64,000 nt of DNA from Calothrix parasitica NIES-267 (GCF_002368095.1 NZ_AP018227.1:1969359-2033358); one strand, 5' to 3'; counted from the first letter of the stretch, positions 33,588 through 43,172 are shown. Numbers and translations: made by a program. The notes: generated by a model not told the origin, from the sequence alone.

Positions 33588-34793
33588 ATGCTTAAGCCTT
33601 TGTTTCCCCGTGCAGCATTGACTTTTCTATGGAGCACACTAGCTATAGTTAGCGTTGCTTGTAGCAAACAATCAAAAACTGTCAAAATTCCCCAGAACCT
33701 CAAGCCGCAATCAGTACCGAGCGCCCCCCCTGTGGTGGATTCACCTGCCGCTCGAACGGTACAAGCAACATCCACACAAGAACCATTATCCAATCAAGCC
33801 GATGAAGAAACTCAACCAACTTCTTTTGAAATGGGATTGGACAAGGCCAGTGGTGGTTTTAGCATAAGTCAATCGGCTCAATCACCGGATGATTGGAAGT
33901 TAGTGGCTGATTACTACCAAGATGCGATTAATTTGATGAAATCAGTTCGCTCTTCATCTCGCTACCATTCCATAGCTAAAGTCAAGATTAAAGAATACCA
34001 GCGATATTTTGATTATGCTTTGGATAAATCTGTTGCGCTTCGACAACCAAAGCCAGAACCAGAACCTCAAAGAACGGTAGTAACAGTACCACCGTTAAAA
34101 GAATCCATTGCGCGATCGCAAAAAATGCGGGTTCCCAAAACGGTACAAAGAATATTACAACAAAATTTGCAACCTCCTATTGCGGCCGTACCGCAGCAAT
34201 TACCTACTAAAGTCGCACAAGTCGAACCACCAGAAGAAATACAGCAGCCTCCAGCAACACCCCGTCAGCCCATACCCATACCCATTCAAACAAGAGAAGT
34301 ATATGCTGCTGTTCCTGTTCGAGAACAAAAGCCTCCAGCAATGGCATTTCGCGCTCCTATAAAGCGACGAATTGGAGGTACACCAATTATCGATGTGACT
34401 TTTAATGGGAAGCAACGGTTTGAAATGATTGTCGATACAGGTGCTAGCGGTACCGTCATTACCCAGCAAATGGCTAGATTGCTTGGTGTTACTACCGTTG
34501 GCAAAGCAAAGGCTAATACTGCTTCCGCTCAATCAGTAGAATTCCCTATCGGTTATGTTGATTCTATTGAAGCCGGTGGTGTCAAAATTAAAAAAGTTCC
34601 TGTAGCTATTGCTGGCTCGGGATTACAAAATGGGCTGTTAGGACATGACTTTTTTGGCAACTATGATATTACGATTAAAAGTGATGTTGTAGAATTTCGT
34701 CCCCGCAGTAATTCTCAAGTACTTCAGCAAAAAACTCAAAAACAAACTCGAAAAAGTATTCCAATTTACCCCACGAAACTTTTTAAGGATTAG
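33588..34793 (+). CDS. Retropepsin-like aspartic protease, lipoprotein
   Basis: A 401-residue secreted protein with a signal peptide ending in S-V-A-C, a likely lipobox. Residues 30-250 are Pro/Gln-rich linker with a short helical segment (D-D-W-K-L-V-A-D-Y-Y-Q-D-A). The C-terminal 120 residues are a single-domain retropepsin-like fold (TIGR02281/gag-asp type). It has catalytic Asp in M-I-V-D-T-G-A-S-G-T-V-I-T, and the late G-L-L-G-H-D-F-F-G-N-Y-D motif. Such bacterial enzymes act as dimers; substrate unknown. ATG 33588 was chosen over TTG 33567 because it begins the signal peptide. Confidence 0.87.
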   Translation: MLKPLFPRAALTFLWSTLAIVSVACSKQSKTVKIPQNLKPQSVPSAPPVVDSPAARTVQATSTQEPLSNQADEETQPTSFEMGLDKASGGFSISQSAQSPDDWKLVADYYQDAINLMKSVRSSSRYHSIAKVKIKEYQRYFDYALDKSVALRQPKPEPEPQRTVVTVPPLKESIARSQKMRVPKTVQRILQQNLQPPIAAVPQQLPTKVAQVEPPEEIQQPPATPRQPIPIPIQTREVYAAVPVREQKPPAMAFRAPIKRRIGGTPIIDVTFNGKQRFEMIVDTGASGTVITQQMARLLGVTTVGKAKANTASAQSVEFPIGYVDSIEAGGVKIKKVPVAIAGSGLQNGLLGHDFFGNYDITIKSDVVEFRPRSNSQVLQQKTQKQTRKSIPIYPTKLFKD

Positions 34794-35671
34794 AAGGTAG
34801 CCAAAAGTGCAGTCTTGAAGATTCACTGTGTTGCACGGGAACAAGCCTATACCAATAGATGGAGAAGCTTGTCGAGCTAGTGTATTTATATCTATTTACC
34901 TAAATTTATTTCATAAATTTGGGCGATAAAAACTTTCCCTATTAATGCTCTCTACGAAGAATAAAACAATAATCTTGAATAAATAAGGGGTCTCGACCCC
35001 GATATAAATCAAATAATTAGAGTGTAATATTTGAAGAAATAGAACTAATGGCTTTAGCAACTTGCAAGCGCTATTCCAAAGCCGTTTAGCATAGTTAAAT
35101 ATTTTTACATATACGGTAGAGGTCAAAGAGAATTTTCTTTTTCCGTAATATTTCTGATGTCTTAAACTAAATTTAACCTTTTCTTAGCTCAAAGTTAGGC
35201 AGTAAGATGTTAACTTAATTAGTAATTCACTTTTTGCTGCAACATTTGAACTTCCCCCGCGCCTTGAAGTATATAAGGTTCGGGGGATTATCTATTTCAG
35301 TTATCAGCGAGCAGTTATTCACCGGTCGGGTGTGGATCGTCAGTTACCAAGTTTTATATTTAGGGTTTGCTGAAAAAGTTTTCTTTGACAAGGGCAGGGG
35401 GCAGGGAGCAGGGAGCAGGGGGAAAACAAGATTGTATTTCTGACCAAGTTGACTAAAAGTGCAAAACTGTTACCCAGCAGATATCATAAGCTTGCACTTG
35501 AAAAAGAGGAAAAGCCTTGAAGCCCTTATGCGGTAAAGCTGATAATTTTATTCAGCAAGCCCTATTTATAGTTACTAACTCCTAATTCCGAACTCCTAAC
35601 TCTTAACTCCTTTTCGGTACTGAATTGGCGTAATATGGTAAAAATACGGTGCTATAGGTTCTTCTACGAAA
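34794..35671. other. Repeat-rich intergenic region
   Basis: 880 bp without a supported gene. It holds a gggagca heptamer run (35390-35425), an aactcct run (35578-35612) and a 40-bp sequence (35307-35346, gcgagcagttattcaccggt and following) that recurs in diverged form at 55828-55867. Confidence 0.6.
35390..35425. repeat. Heptamer run (gggagca)
   Basis: Four to five copies of gggagca/gggggca heptamers in tandem, of the STRR class. Together with the aactcct run at 35578-35612 it precedes the fusion gene. Confidence 0.75.
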
Positions 35672-37498
35672 GTGTCTTCACATAATGTTCTTGTTTCTCC
35701 TTTGCTAGAAAGCGCTAAATCTTATTTATCCGAGACCGTTGCACAAAGAGCTAGCGAAATTGATGAATCAAGGAACGCGTTGTTTGAGGCTTTGCAGGGT
35801 TTAGGGAATTTAGATTTGTTAGCGTTGAAGGTTCCCCAAATATGGGGTGGTAAGGGATTTAGTGAAGTAGATTATGGTAGCTTTCAAGAATTGGTAGCTA
35901 GATATTCTGGTGCTTTAGCTTTTTTACAAACACAACATCAAAGTGCTGCTGGGATTTTGGTTGCAGGTGATAATTCTACGCTTCAACAGGAATATCTACC
36001 GCTTATGGGTAATGGGGAAGTTTTACTAGGTGTAGGTTTTTCTCATTTACGTCGCAAAGGTGAGCCAATAATTACAGCGGAGTCAGTACCTTCTGGCTAT
36101 CACTTTAACGGTGTTGTACCTTGGATAACTGGATTTGGATTTTTTCAGGAATTTGTTATTGCTGCGACTTTACCAGATGGAGGTGCTGTTTTTGGCATTG
36201 CTCCTTTTCAAAACGTCCAACAATTAGGGGGAGGTGAAATAACCTTTACTCCTCCTGCAAAATTGGCAGCAATGAATTCAACAAGTACTGTTTCTGCGAC
36301 TTTGAACCGCTGGTTTTTACCCGAAGAACTAGTAGTTTCTGTTAAACCACCTGGTTGGATACATGAAAGCACTAAAAAGAACCTTCTCCGAGCGACTTTT
36401 TTGCCTTTTGGTTGTGCTGAGGCTGGTTTAGATATTATTAGATTGGCATCTAAGAAAAAGTCTTTATCTTTTATCAACGATGCTTTAAATTCTCTTGAAG
36501 CTGAATTACATAGCTGTCGTAGCGCAATTAGTGAAGCACGAGAGCAAGAAGTAGAATTTAAACAAAAGCTGCAATTACGAGCTTGGATTATTGATTTAGC
36601 AACAAGAATAGCTCATGCTGCGGTAACAGTTTCTAGTGGAGCTGCTAATTACAGCTTTCATTCAGCACAGCGGGTTTATCGTGAAGCTTTGGTATTTACT
36701 GTCTCGGGACAAAGTAGCGAGATTATGGAAGCTACTTTGGCAAGGTTAACGCGAAATTTTACTCCATCCGAAAAAATATTTAGTCCAACTGAAAGTCAAC
36801 ATCAAATTTCATATTCCCGAGCGATTCATTTAAGTCACATAATTGATGAAAATATCCCTTTGTGGGAAGGTGACCCATCGGTAAAATTTAAAACTGTAGC
36901 AGATTGGCAAAAAGATGGTTATTATCTGCGTAAGTTTTCAATGGGGGAACATTCTGCTACTCACATCAATGCACCTATAAGTTTTTCTGGTAATGGTGCA
37001 GGGATAGATGAATACTCTGCCGATTCATTGGTTTTGCCTGCGGTTGTTATAGATATTAGTGACTCTGTAGCAGTCAATTCCGATTACATGCTGAGTATTG
37101 ATGATATCCAAGCTTGGGAAAAGCAACATGGAGAAATCAGTAGTGGGTACTTAGTATTATTGAGGACGGGTTGGCAAGAAAAATGGCATGACGAGAAAGC
37201 ATTTTTTAATCAGGATATTCGAGGGACTATGCATTTTCCTGGTTTTGGTGTTGACGGGGCTAAGTTCTTAATTGAAAAAAGAAATATTGCAGGTATTGGA
37301 ATCGATACTCACGGTGTTGACGGGGGTAAGGATACAAGTTTTAGTGTTAATCGTTTGATTTCAGATCAACCACGCATTGTATTGGAAAATCTCACTAATT
37401 TAGAACAGTTACCTTATAGGGGGATAACGGTTGTTGTGGGAATTTTAAGGTTGCAGGGAGGTTCTGGTTCTCCTGGAGGGGTAATAGCTTTGGTGTAG
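35672..37498 (+). CDS. Acyl-CoA dehydrogenase / cyclase-family fusion protein
   Basis: A 608-residue two-domain protein. Residues 1-375 resemble acyl-CoA dehydrogenase: L-K-V-P-Q-I-W-G-G-K-G-F near the start, a middle β-domain (G-Y-H-F-N-G-V-V-P-W-I-T-G) and a C-terminal helical part (A-A-N-Y-S-F-H-S-A-Q-R-V-Y-R-E-A). Residues 380-608 match the cyclase/kynurenine-formamidase family: L-S-H-I-I-D-E-N-I-P-L-W-E-G-D-P, then the metal-site H-S-A-T-H-I-N-A-P and G-I-D-T-H-G-V-D-G-G-K-D. Start is GTG 35672. The frame is continuous, so the fusion looks genuine. The combination suggests sequential chemistry on one substrate, but none can be named. It appears monocistronic. Confidence 0.85.
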   Translation: MSSHNVLVSPLLESAKSYLSETVAQRASEIDESRNALFEALQGLGNLDLLALKVPQIWGGKGFSEVDYGSFQELVARYSGALAFLQTQHQSAAGILVAGDNSTLQQEYLPLMGNGEVLLGVGFSHLRRKGEPIITAESVPSGYHFNGVVPWITGFGFFQEFVIAATLPDGGAVFGIAPFQNVQQLGGGEITFTPPAKLAAMNSTSTVSATLNRWFLPEELVVSVKPPGWIHESTKKNLLRATFLPFGCAEAGLDIIRLASKKKSLSFINDALNSLEAELHSCRSAISEAREQEVEFKQKLQLRAWIIDLATRIAHAAVTVSSGAANYSFHSAQRVYREALVFTVSGQSSEIMEATLARLTRNFTPSEKIFSPTESQHQISYSRAIHLSHIIDENIPLWEGDPSVKFKTVADWQKDGYYLRKFSMGEHSATHINAPISFSGNGAGIDEYSADSLVLPAVVIDISDSVAVNSDYMLSIDDIQAWEKQHGEISSGYLVLLRTGWQEKWHDEKAFFNQDIRGTMHFPGFGVDGAKFLIEKRNIAGIGIDTHGVDGGKDTSFSVNRLISDQPRIVLENLTNLEQLPYRGITVVVGILRLQGGSGSPGGVIALV

Positions 37499-38134
37499 AA
37501 AATTAGAGCGCTGATTATTTTAATAGGGATTTAAACACAAACCATCAAATAGTTTTCAACCATCCTCTATCCGTTACCCCAACAGATGTAGCTAAGTTTA
37601 TTATTAAATACAACTTAAATACGACTTTAGGAGTATATATTTTTTAATGGTTTTCGATAATATTAATTCTACTGGTTTTGTAATTTATAGCAATCAATTT
37701 ATATTCAGTTAAGCTTTTTATCAATCATCAAATGCTCGGATGCTAATTTCTTCGTAGAGGTAGTTAAATTTTATCCGCAAAGTAATCATATTTGTAAAGC
37801 TTAAAAAACTGTGCTTATAGCTGATAATCAGCTTTTATACAGATAAATGGTAATTTCAGTCATACATTTAAACTCTTGATCCCCATTGCTATTAGGTCTA
37901 GTAGAATTATCAATGATGAATATACAGTTGACACTTGAGATAACATTGGATAGCAACAGTAAATACTTGAATAAATGTTAAGTAAGGTATCTAAAGTCAG
38001 CTTTTTCTGAGATTTATCAATGTTTTTATAGGCTGATATTTAGAATTGTAAAACGAATATTATCTAACACTAAAACAATTGTTATTGTAGTAGAGCGATA
38101 GATAATTCTAACCGCAGTCCTTTAGGAGATAAAA
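37499..38134. other. AT-rich intergenic region
   Basis: No gene seen. A cagttgacacttgag stretch near 37925 could be a -35 element for the small membrane-protein gene. No repeats of note. Confidence 0.4.
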
Positions 38135-38416
38135 ATGCTAGCAGTTTATCCGGTGTTATTTATTCTTGCGTTATGTACTATTTGGCTAGGGCTAAAAATA
38201 GCTGAAGAAGTTTATCGTATCGCAGTGATTTTTACCGGAGCAATACTTTTAGTAATGGGTTTTGTATCGGCTCCGTCGGTTGTACAGATAGGTAGCGTCT
38301 TACTGTTATTAGGAGTTTATCAACTCTATGTTTGGCAACCTAAATTTAATATATTCGTAAGAAATGAAGTTGAAGCCGTGCAAACGGTTAAATGTGTTGA
38401 GCCAGGTTGCGAATAA
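38135..38416 (+). CDS. Small integral membrane protein, unknown function
   Basis: A 93-residue protein with two to three predicted membrane helices: Y-P-V-L-F-I-L-A-L-C-T-I-W-L-G-L, then I-A-V-I-F-T-G-A-I-L-L-V-M-G-F and I-G-S-V-L-L-L-L-G-V-Y. A short cytoplasmic or periplasmic tail follows, with two cysteines at its end (K-C-V-E-P-G-C-E). A strong TTAGGAG ribosome-binding site precedes the ATG. No family is recognised and no neighbour hints at its role. Confidence 0.75.
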   Translation: MLAVYPVLFILALCTIWLGLKIAEEVYRIAVIFTGAILLVMGFVSAPSVVQIGSVLLLLGVYQLYVWQPKFNIFVRNEVEAVQTVKCVEPGCE

Positions 38417-38530
38417 GAAAAATTAGATTTTTTAATTAAAAATTCCATATCAATTCCAAATCAATTCCAAATCAGAACTTAGAAGTTTATTTACCAAGTT
38501 CTGCTAACCGCTTTTTGCGTTAAAAAAATA

Positions 38531-38634
38531 TAGCGTTTTTCGGTTGGGTGAAATACAGCTTGATAGACCTCACCCCCAGCCCCTCTCCGCTGACTTGGAG
38601 AGGGGTATATTCTATCCAACTGAGAACTGCTATA
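38531..38634. repeat. Dispersed ~105-bp palindromic repeat, copy A
   Basis: The element begins near tatagcg and ends near ctgctata. Its two arms are imperfect inverted repeats of each other (about 29 bp), and the middle is a cctcacccccagcccctctcc hairpin. A closely similar inverted copy lies at 57161-57266, far outside any gene duplication. This pattern fits a non-autonomous transposable repeat. Confidence 0.8.
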
Positions 38635-38732
38635 AATGCTATTTGAGAATGATTTAAAATGTATTCTTAAAGCTTTGCGTCTTGGTATCTTGGCGTGAGA
38701 ATCTTAGTAAACACTAAGATTGACCACAGCTG

Positions 38733-39752
38733 ATGGACGCATTGCAATTAATTCTATATATCGGTCTAATAGCAGCATCTACTGCTGTAGTTTGGAAGGG
38801 TAGTTCTATTTTAGAATCTGCTGCTGAAGGTGTATCCGAATACTACCAACTACCACCTGTTGTTCAAGGAAGTGTTGTAGTTGCTATCGGTTCAAGTTTT
38901 CCGGAATTATCCAGTACGGTACTTGCTACTCTCGTTCACGGACAGTTTGATTTAGGTGTCGCAGCGATTGTTGGTTCGGCTATTTTTAATATTCTGGTCA
39001 TCCCCGGAATATCTGGTTTGGTTGGTCAACGTTTGAATGCTGACCGGCTTTTAGTTTATAAGGATGCTCAGTTTTATATTACTAGTATTACTATCTTGCT
39101 GCTCGCTTTTACTTTTGCAATTATTTATAACCCCGTACCGGGGGAGATATTGCAGGGTGAAATGAACCGATTGATTGCTTTAATGCCTTTATCTCTATAC
39201 GGACTATATTTATTTTTACAACAGCAAGACACCATTGAAGAAAAACAAAATAATAATCATCAACCTCCGCAAGATATCAATATTGTTAAAGAATGGCTGC
39301 TGTTGCTATTTAGCTTATTTCTGATTGTTGTCAGCGTTGAAGGATTAGTTTCTGGAGCAATTGGCTTGGGAAAAATTTTCAATACACCTTCTTTTCTTTG
39401 GGGTATCACGGTCATCGCTGCTGCTACTAGTTTACCCGATGCTTTTGTTAGTATCCGTGCTGCTAAAAGAGGTGATGGTATTATCAGTCTTGCGAATGTT
39501 TTGGGTAGCAATATTTTTGATTTGCTTGTCGCGATTCCTGTAGGAATAATGATTGCTGGTGCTTCAATTATTGATTTTGCAGTTGCTGCTCCGATGATGG
39601 GTGTGTTAACTTTGGCAACTATTGTTTTATTTGCAATGCTTCGCACGGGCTTGGTTTTGACTAAGAAAGAATGCGTTGTATTGCTGGGGATGTATGGGTT
39701 ATTTATAATCTGGATGGTGTTGGAAACTTTTGAAATTACTAATGTGATTTAA
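38733..39752 (+). CDS. Calcium/sodium antiporter family protein (CaCA superfamily)
   Basis: A 339-residue membrane transporter with about ten helices in two inverted halves. The α1 repeat shows as G-S-S-F-P-E-L-S-S-T-V-L-A with the ion-binding Glu. The α2 repeat shows as A-A-A-T-S-L-P-D-A-F-V-S-I, with Asp in place of the more usual Glu. A hydrophilic loop (residues 165-190, E-E-K-Q-N-N-N-H) separates the halves. It would exchange Ca2+ (or another cation) for Na+ or H+ across the plasma membrane; the ion is not certain. The start is ATG with weak upstream signal. Confidence 0.88.
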   Translation: MDALQLILYIGLIAASTAVVWKGSSILESAAEGVSEYYQLPPVVQGSVVVAIGSSFPELSSTVLATLVHGQFDLGVAAIVGSAIFNILVIPGISGLVGQRLNADRLLVYKDAQFYITSITILLLAFTFAIIYNPVPGEILQGEMNRLIALMPLSLYGLYLFLQQQDTIEEKQNNNHQPPQDINIVKEWLLLLFSLFLIVVSVEGLVSGAIGLGKIFNTPSFLWGITVIAAATSLPDAFVSIRAAKRGDGIISLANVLGSNIFDLLVAIPVGIMIAGASIIDFAVAAPMMGVLTLATIVLFAMLRTGLVLTKKECVVLLGMYGLFIIWMVLETFEITNVI

Positions 39753-39828
39753 ATCTAAATAGCGATGAAATAATAATAGTATGCTTAGCTGATTTTAATT
39801 GGGATTTTTTGCTAAGGAAGATCCAAAA

Positions 39829-39924
39829 AATAAATTGTCCCACCGTTTTACAAAATTTCCGAACAAAACCCAGTGTGTAGCGGTGTTGCTCTAGCCAACG
39901 ACACTGACGGTGGGACAATTTATT
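39829..39924. repeat. 96-bp element with 17-bp perfect inverted repeats
   Basis: aataaattgtcccaccg (39829-39845) and its exact complement (39908-39924) bound 62 bp of non-coding sequence. It lies 40 bp upstream of the candidate promoter of the CBCR kinase. It may be a MITE or a large hairpin that ends the transporter transcript. Confidence 0.75.
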
Positions 39925-39964
39925 ACTTGCAAGTCCCTAAAGCTGAATTTTTTTTTATAGAGGT

Positions 39965-39973
39965 GGGAATACT
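39965..39973 (+). promoter_or_regulatory. Candidate J-box-like promoter motif (gggaatact)
   Basis: The nonamer gggaatact lies 28 nt upstream of the ATG of the CBCR kinase. It matches the J-box described for SigJ-dependent hormogonium genes in Nostoc punctiforme, as recalled from the literature. Chance occurrence in 64 kb is possible, but position just before a light-sensing gene is suggestive. Confidence 0.4.
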
Positions 39974-40000
39974 AAAACTAAATATAAATAAAATGCTTCC

Positions 40001-43000
40001 ATGATTGTTAATAACAGTAACTCTTCAAACGAATTGGAATTGCAAGAATGCCAAAATCAATTGCATATAAGAGATAGTTATCAGAAAATAGTAGAAAGAA
40101 TTTTGTCAAAGATTCGCGCTTCTGTGGATTTAGAAACTCTTTGCTCGACTTCTTGTCAAGATGTTTGTCGGTTGCTGAAAATAGAAAGGGTAGCAATCTA
40201 CCGTTTTAATGATGACTGGAGCGGTAGTTATGTGAATAACTTAGGATTTGCGGAAGCTCCTTGGGATGCACTTAAAAGCTTTGGACAAGGTTTAGTGTGG
40301 AAGGATTCGCATTTGCAAGAAACCCAAGGGGGAAGATACCGTAATAACGAGCCGTTTGCTGTCGCTGATATTTATAACGCAGGACATTCACGCTGTCATA
40401 TTGAAGTATTAGAGCAATTTCAAATTCTAGCATATGCGATAGCCCCGATTTTTGTGGGTGAAAAGCTGTGGGGTTTGATGTCAGCTTATCAGCATTCCGC
40501 ACCCCGACAATGGCATGCTCACGAAGTTGATTTTGTCACGCAAGCAGCCAGTCATGTGGGTTTGGCAATTCAGCGAACTCAAGAGCAGGAAAAGAATAAG
40601 CAGGATGCAATGGCTCGTCAGCGTGCCTTAATGGAAGTTGTAGGAAATATTCGCTCTTCCCTAGATACAAATTTGATTCTTAATACTGCTTGTAAAGAAC
40701 TTTGTGAGCTATTCGACATCGAACGAGCAGGTGTTTACCGGTTTAATGAAGACTGGACTGGGGAGTTTGTCAGCTATTTTGGCACGGTAGAAGAAGATTG
40801 GGGTGAAATCGAAATTAATCCCTTTGGAAAAAATTTGGTCTGGGAAGATACTCACCTTCAGGAAACCAAAGGGGGACGCTATCGCAACAATGAAACTTTT
40901 GCCGTCACCGATATCTATGAAGCTGGACATACTCGCTGTCATATAGACATTTTGGAGCAATTTAGGATTCGCGCTTATGCTCTTGCGCCAATATTCGTAG
41001 GTAGGAAATTATGGGGATTAATGGCAGCTTATCAACATTCTGCTCCCCGTGAATGGGCTGATTACGAAGTTGAATTTCTCAGACAAGTAGGAGCGCAATT
41101 AGGGGTAGCAATTCAGCAAGCAGAAATTTTGGCACAGTCGAAACAGCAAGCTTCTGCACTCAAAGATTCGATTGCTCGACAGCGAGCATTAACTGAAGTT
41201 GTTACTAATATTCGCTCTTCCCTCAATATAGATGTTATCCTCAAAAATACTTGCCAAGAAGTGTGTAAACTGATGCGTGTCGAACGGATTGCCGTTTATC
41301 GCTTCAATGAAGATTGGAGTGGGGAATTCGTCAGCAATTTTGGCATAGTGGAGTCAGAATGGGACAGGATTAATCCTTTTGGTCAAAATTTAGTGTGGGA
41401 AGATACCCACCTCCAAGACACGAAAGGGGGAAGATACCGTAATAATGAAAGTTTTGCTGTAGCCGATATCTACGAAGCCGGACACGCTCGCTGTCACATG
41501 GATATTTTGCAACAGTTCAAGATTCGCGCTTATGCTTTAACTCCAATCTTTATTGGACGAAACCTTTGGGGTTTGTTAGCAGCTTATCAACACTCAGCAC
41601 CCCGTCACTGGGATGAGGTGGAAGTAGAATTTTTGGAACAGGTAGCCAATCAAGTCGGATTAGCAATTCAAAGTTCGGAAACCCTTTCGCAAACCCGAAG
41701 TCGTGCTGATGAATTGCAACAAGCAGCCGAACAGCGGCGGATTTTGTTTGATGTGGTTGTCAAGATTCGCGAATCTCTGGATTTAGAAACGATTTTCAAG
41801 ACTACGGTACAGGAAATACGACGATGGCTCAAAGTTGATAGAGTCGGAGTTTTTCGTTTTGACCCCGATGAAAATTTTTGTAGTGGTGAGTTTATTTCTG
41901 AGGATGTACTACCTAAGTTCGATTCTGCTTTAGGAGTAAAGGTAGAGGACTATGACTTTGGCGAAAATTATGCGTCACAGTTTAGCCAAGGTGAAATGCA
42001 AGTGATGTCTGCTATCAAAGGTACTGGCTCAAAAATACCTTACCGCGATATTGTTGATAGTTTTCGAGTCAAAGCTCAGATTATCATGCCTTTATTAGAA
42101 GGGAACCAATTATGGGGATTGCTATGCATTCACCAATGTAGCCGTACCCGTCAATGGGATGAAGCGGAATTAGAATTTTCCGGTCAGGTCGCGGCTCAAC
42201 TTAGCGTAGCACTCCGACAAGCCAATTTGTTTCAACAAGCTAGTTTGCTCGGACAAACTCAAGAAGAAGCTTCACAATTAACAAAAACTCTTCAGGAATT
42301 ACGCACTGCTCAAATGCAGATGGTTCATGCTGAAAAAATGGCAAGTTTGGGACAGCTTGTAGCAGGAGTTGCTCACGAAATTAACAACCCCATTAACTTT
42401 ATTCACGGTAACTTGATTCATGCCGAGCAATATACCAAAGACTTGCTTCACTATGCTCAATTGTGTCGTAACCAAAATTTCAATGTTGCACCAGAATTAC
42501 AGGAATTTTGGCAGGAAGCAGACTTAGAATTTCTATTTAATGATTTACCGCAATTATTCCAATCAATGACAGTGGGTACCGAACGCATTCGCGAAATTGT
42601 TACCTCTCTACGTAACTTTTCTCGATTAGATGAAGCCGAATTCAAAGAAGCGAATATTCATGACGGTATTGATAGTACGTTAATGATTTTGCAACACCGC
42701 TTGAAACCATCAGGTGATAGTCTTGGTATTCACGTGAAAAAAGACTATAGCGAACTACCTTTACTTGAATGTTACCCCGGTCAATTGAATCAGGTATTAA
42801 TGAACTTATTATCTAATGCCATTGATGCTTTAGAAGAAAAAGATAAACAGCGCTCACCTGAAGAAATCCAGGATAATCCTAGCGAAATTCAAATTACTAC
42901 ATCTCTAATAGGTCAAGACTCAGTTGAAATTCGGATTGCTGATAACGCTACTGGGATTAAGGATGAATTGCTTTCGCATTTATTCGACCCTTTCTTTACT

Positions 43001-43165
43001 ACCAAAGTAGTTGGTAAAGGTACCGGACTCGGACTTTCCATTAGCTATCAAATTATTACTGAGAAACATAATGGTAAATTATATTGTCAATCCGAACTTG
43101 GTAAGGGTACAGAATTTGTAATAGAGATTCCAGTTCGTCAAAGTACCGGTAAAGCGGTGGATTAA
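40001..43165 (+). CDS. Histidine kinase with three tandem cyanobacteriochrome GAF domains
   Basis: A 1054-residue soluble sensor kinase. GAF1, GAF2 and GAF3 each have a bilin-attachment C-H pair (Cys132, Cys313, Cys498), a W-x-D and a G-G-R-Y, at the same spacing as AnPixJg2 residues 289-322, and a Y-Q at the Tyr352 position. They should therefore bind phycocyanobilin and switch red/green. GAF4 (about 575-740) lacks the Cys. A coiled coil leads to HisKA with His792 in G-V-A-H-E-I-N-N-P, and HATPase_c with N-L-L-S-N-A-I-D-A-L and G-T-G-L-G-L-S-I. There is no receiver or membrane helix and no adjacent response regulator. In GAF1 W-x-D is W-K-D. Confidence 0.93.
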   Translation: MIVNNSNSSNELELQECQNQLHIRDSYQKIVERILSKIRASVDLETLCSTSCQDVCRLLKIERVAIYRFNDDWSGSYVNNLGFAEAPWDALKSFGQGLVWKDSHLQETQGGRYRNNEPFAVADIYNAGHSRCHIEVLEQFQILAYAIAPIFVGEKLWGLMSAYQHSAPRQWHAHEVDFVTQAASHVGLAIQRTQEQEKNKQDAMARQRALMEVVGNIRSSLDTNLILNTACKELCELFDIERAGVYRFNEDWTGEFVSYFGTVEEDWGEIEINPFGKNLVWEDTHLQETKGGRYRNNETFAVTDIYEAGHTRCHIDILEQFRIRAYALAPIFVGRKLWGLMAAYQHSAPREWADYEVEFLRQVGAQLGVAIQQAEILAQSKQQASALKDSIARQRALTEVVTNIRSSLNIDVILKNTCQEVCKLMRVERIAVYRFNEDWSGEFVSNFGIVESEWDRINPFGQNLVWEDTHLQDTKGGRYRNNESFAVADIYEAGHARCHMDILQQFKIRAYALTPIFIGRNLWGLLAAYQHSAPRHWDEVEVEFLEQVANQVGLAIQSSETLSQTRSRADELQQAAEQRRILFDVVVKIRESLDLETIFKTTVQEIRRWLKVDRVGVFRFDPDENFCSGEFISEDVLPKFDSALGVKVEDYDFGENYASQFSQGEMQVMSAIKGTGSKIPYRDIVDSFRVKAQIIMPLLEGNQLWGLLCIHQCSRTRQWDEAELEFSGQVAAQLSVALRQANLFQQASLLGQTQEEASQLTKTLQELRTAQMQMVHAEKMASLGQLVAGVAHEINNPINFIHGNLIHAEQYTKDLLHYAQLCRNQNFNVAPELQEFWQEADLEFLFNDLPQLFQSMTVGTERIREIVTSLRNFSRLDEAEFKEANIHDGIDSTLMILQHRLKPSGDSLGIHVKKDYSELPLLECYPGQLNQVLMNLLSNAIDALEEKDKQRSPEEIQDNPSEIQITTSLIGQDSVEIRIADNATGIKDELLSHLFDPFFTTKVVGKGTGLGLSISYQIITEKHNGKLYCQSELGKGTEFVIEIPVRQSTGKAVD

Positions 43166-43172
43166 CTGTATT

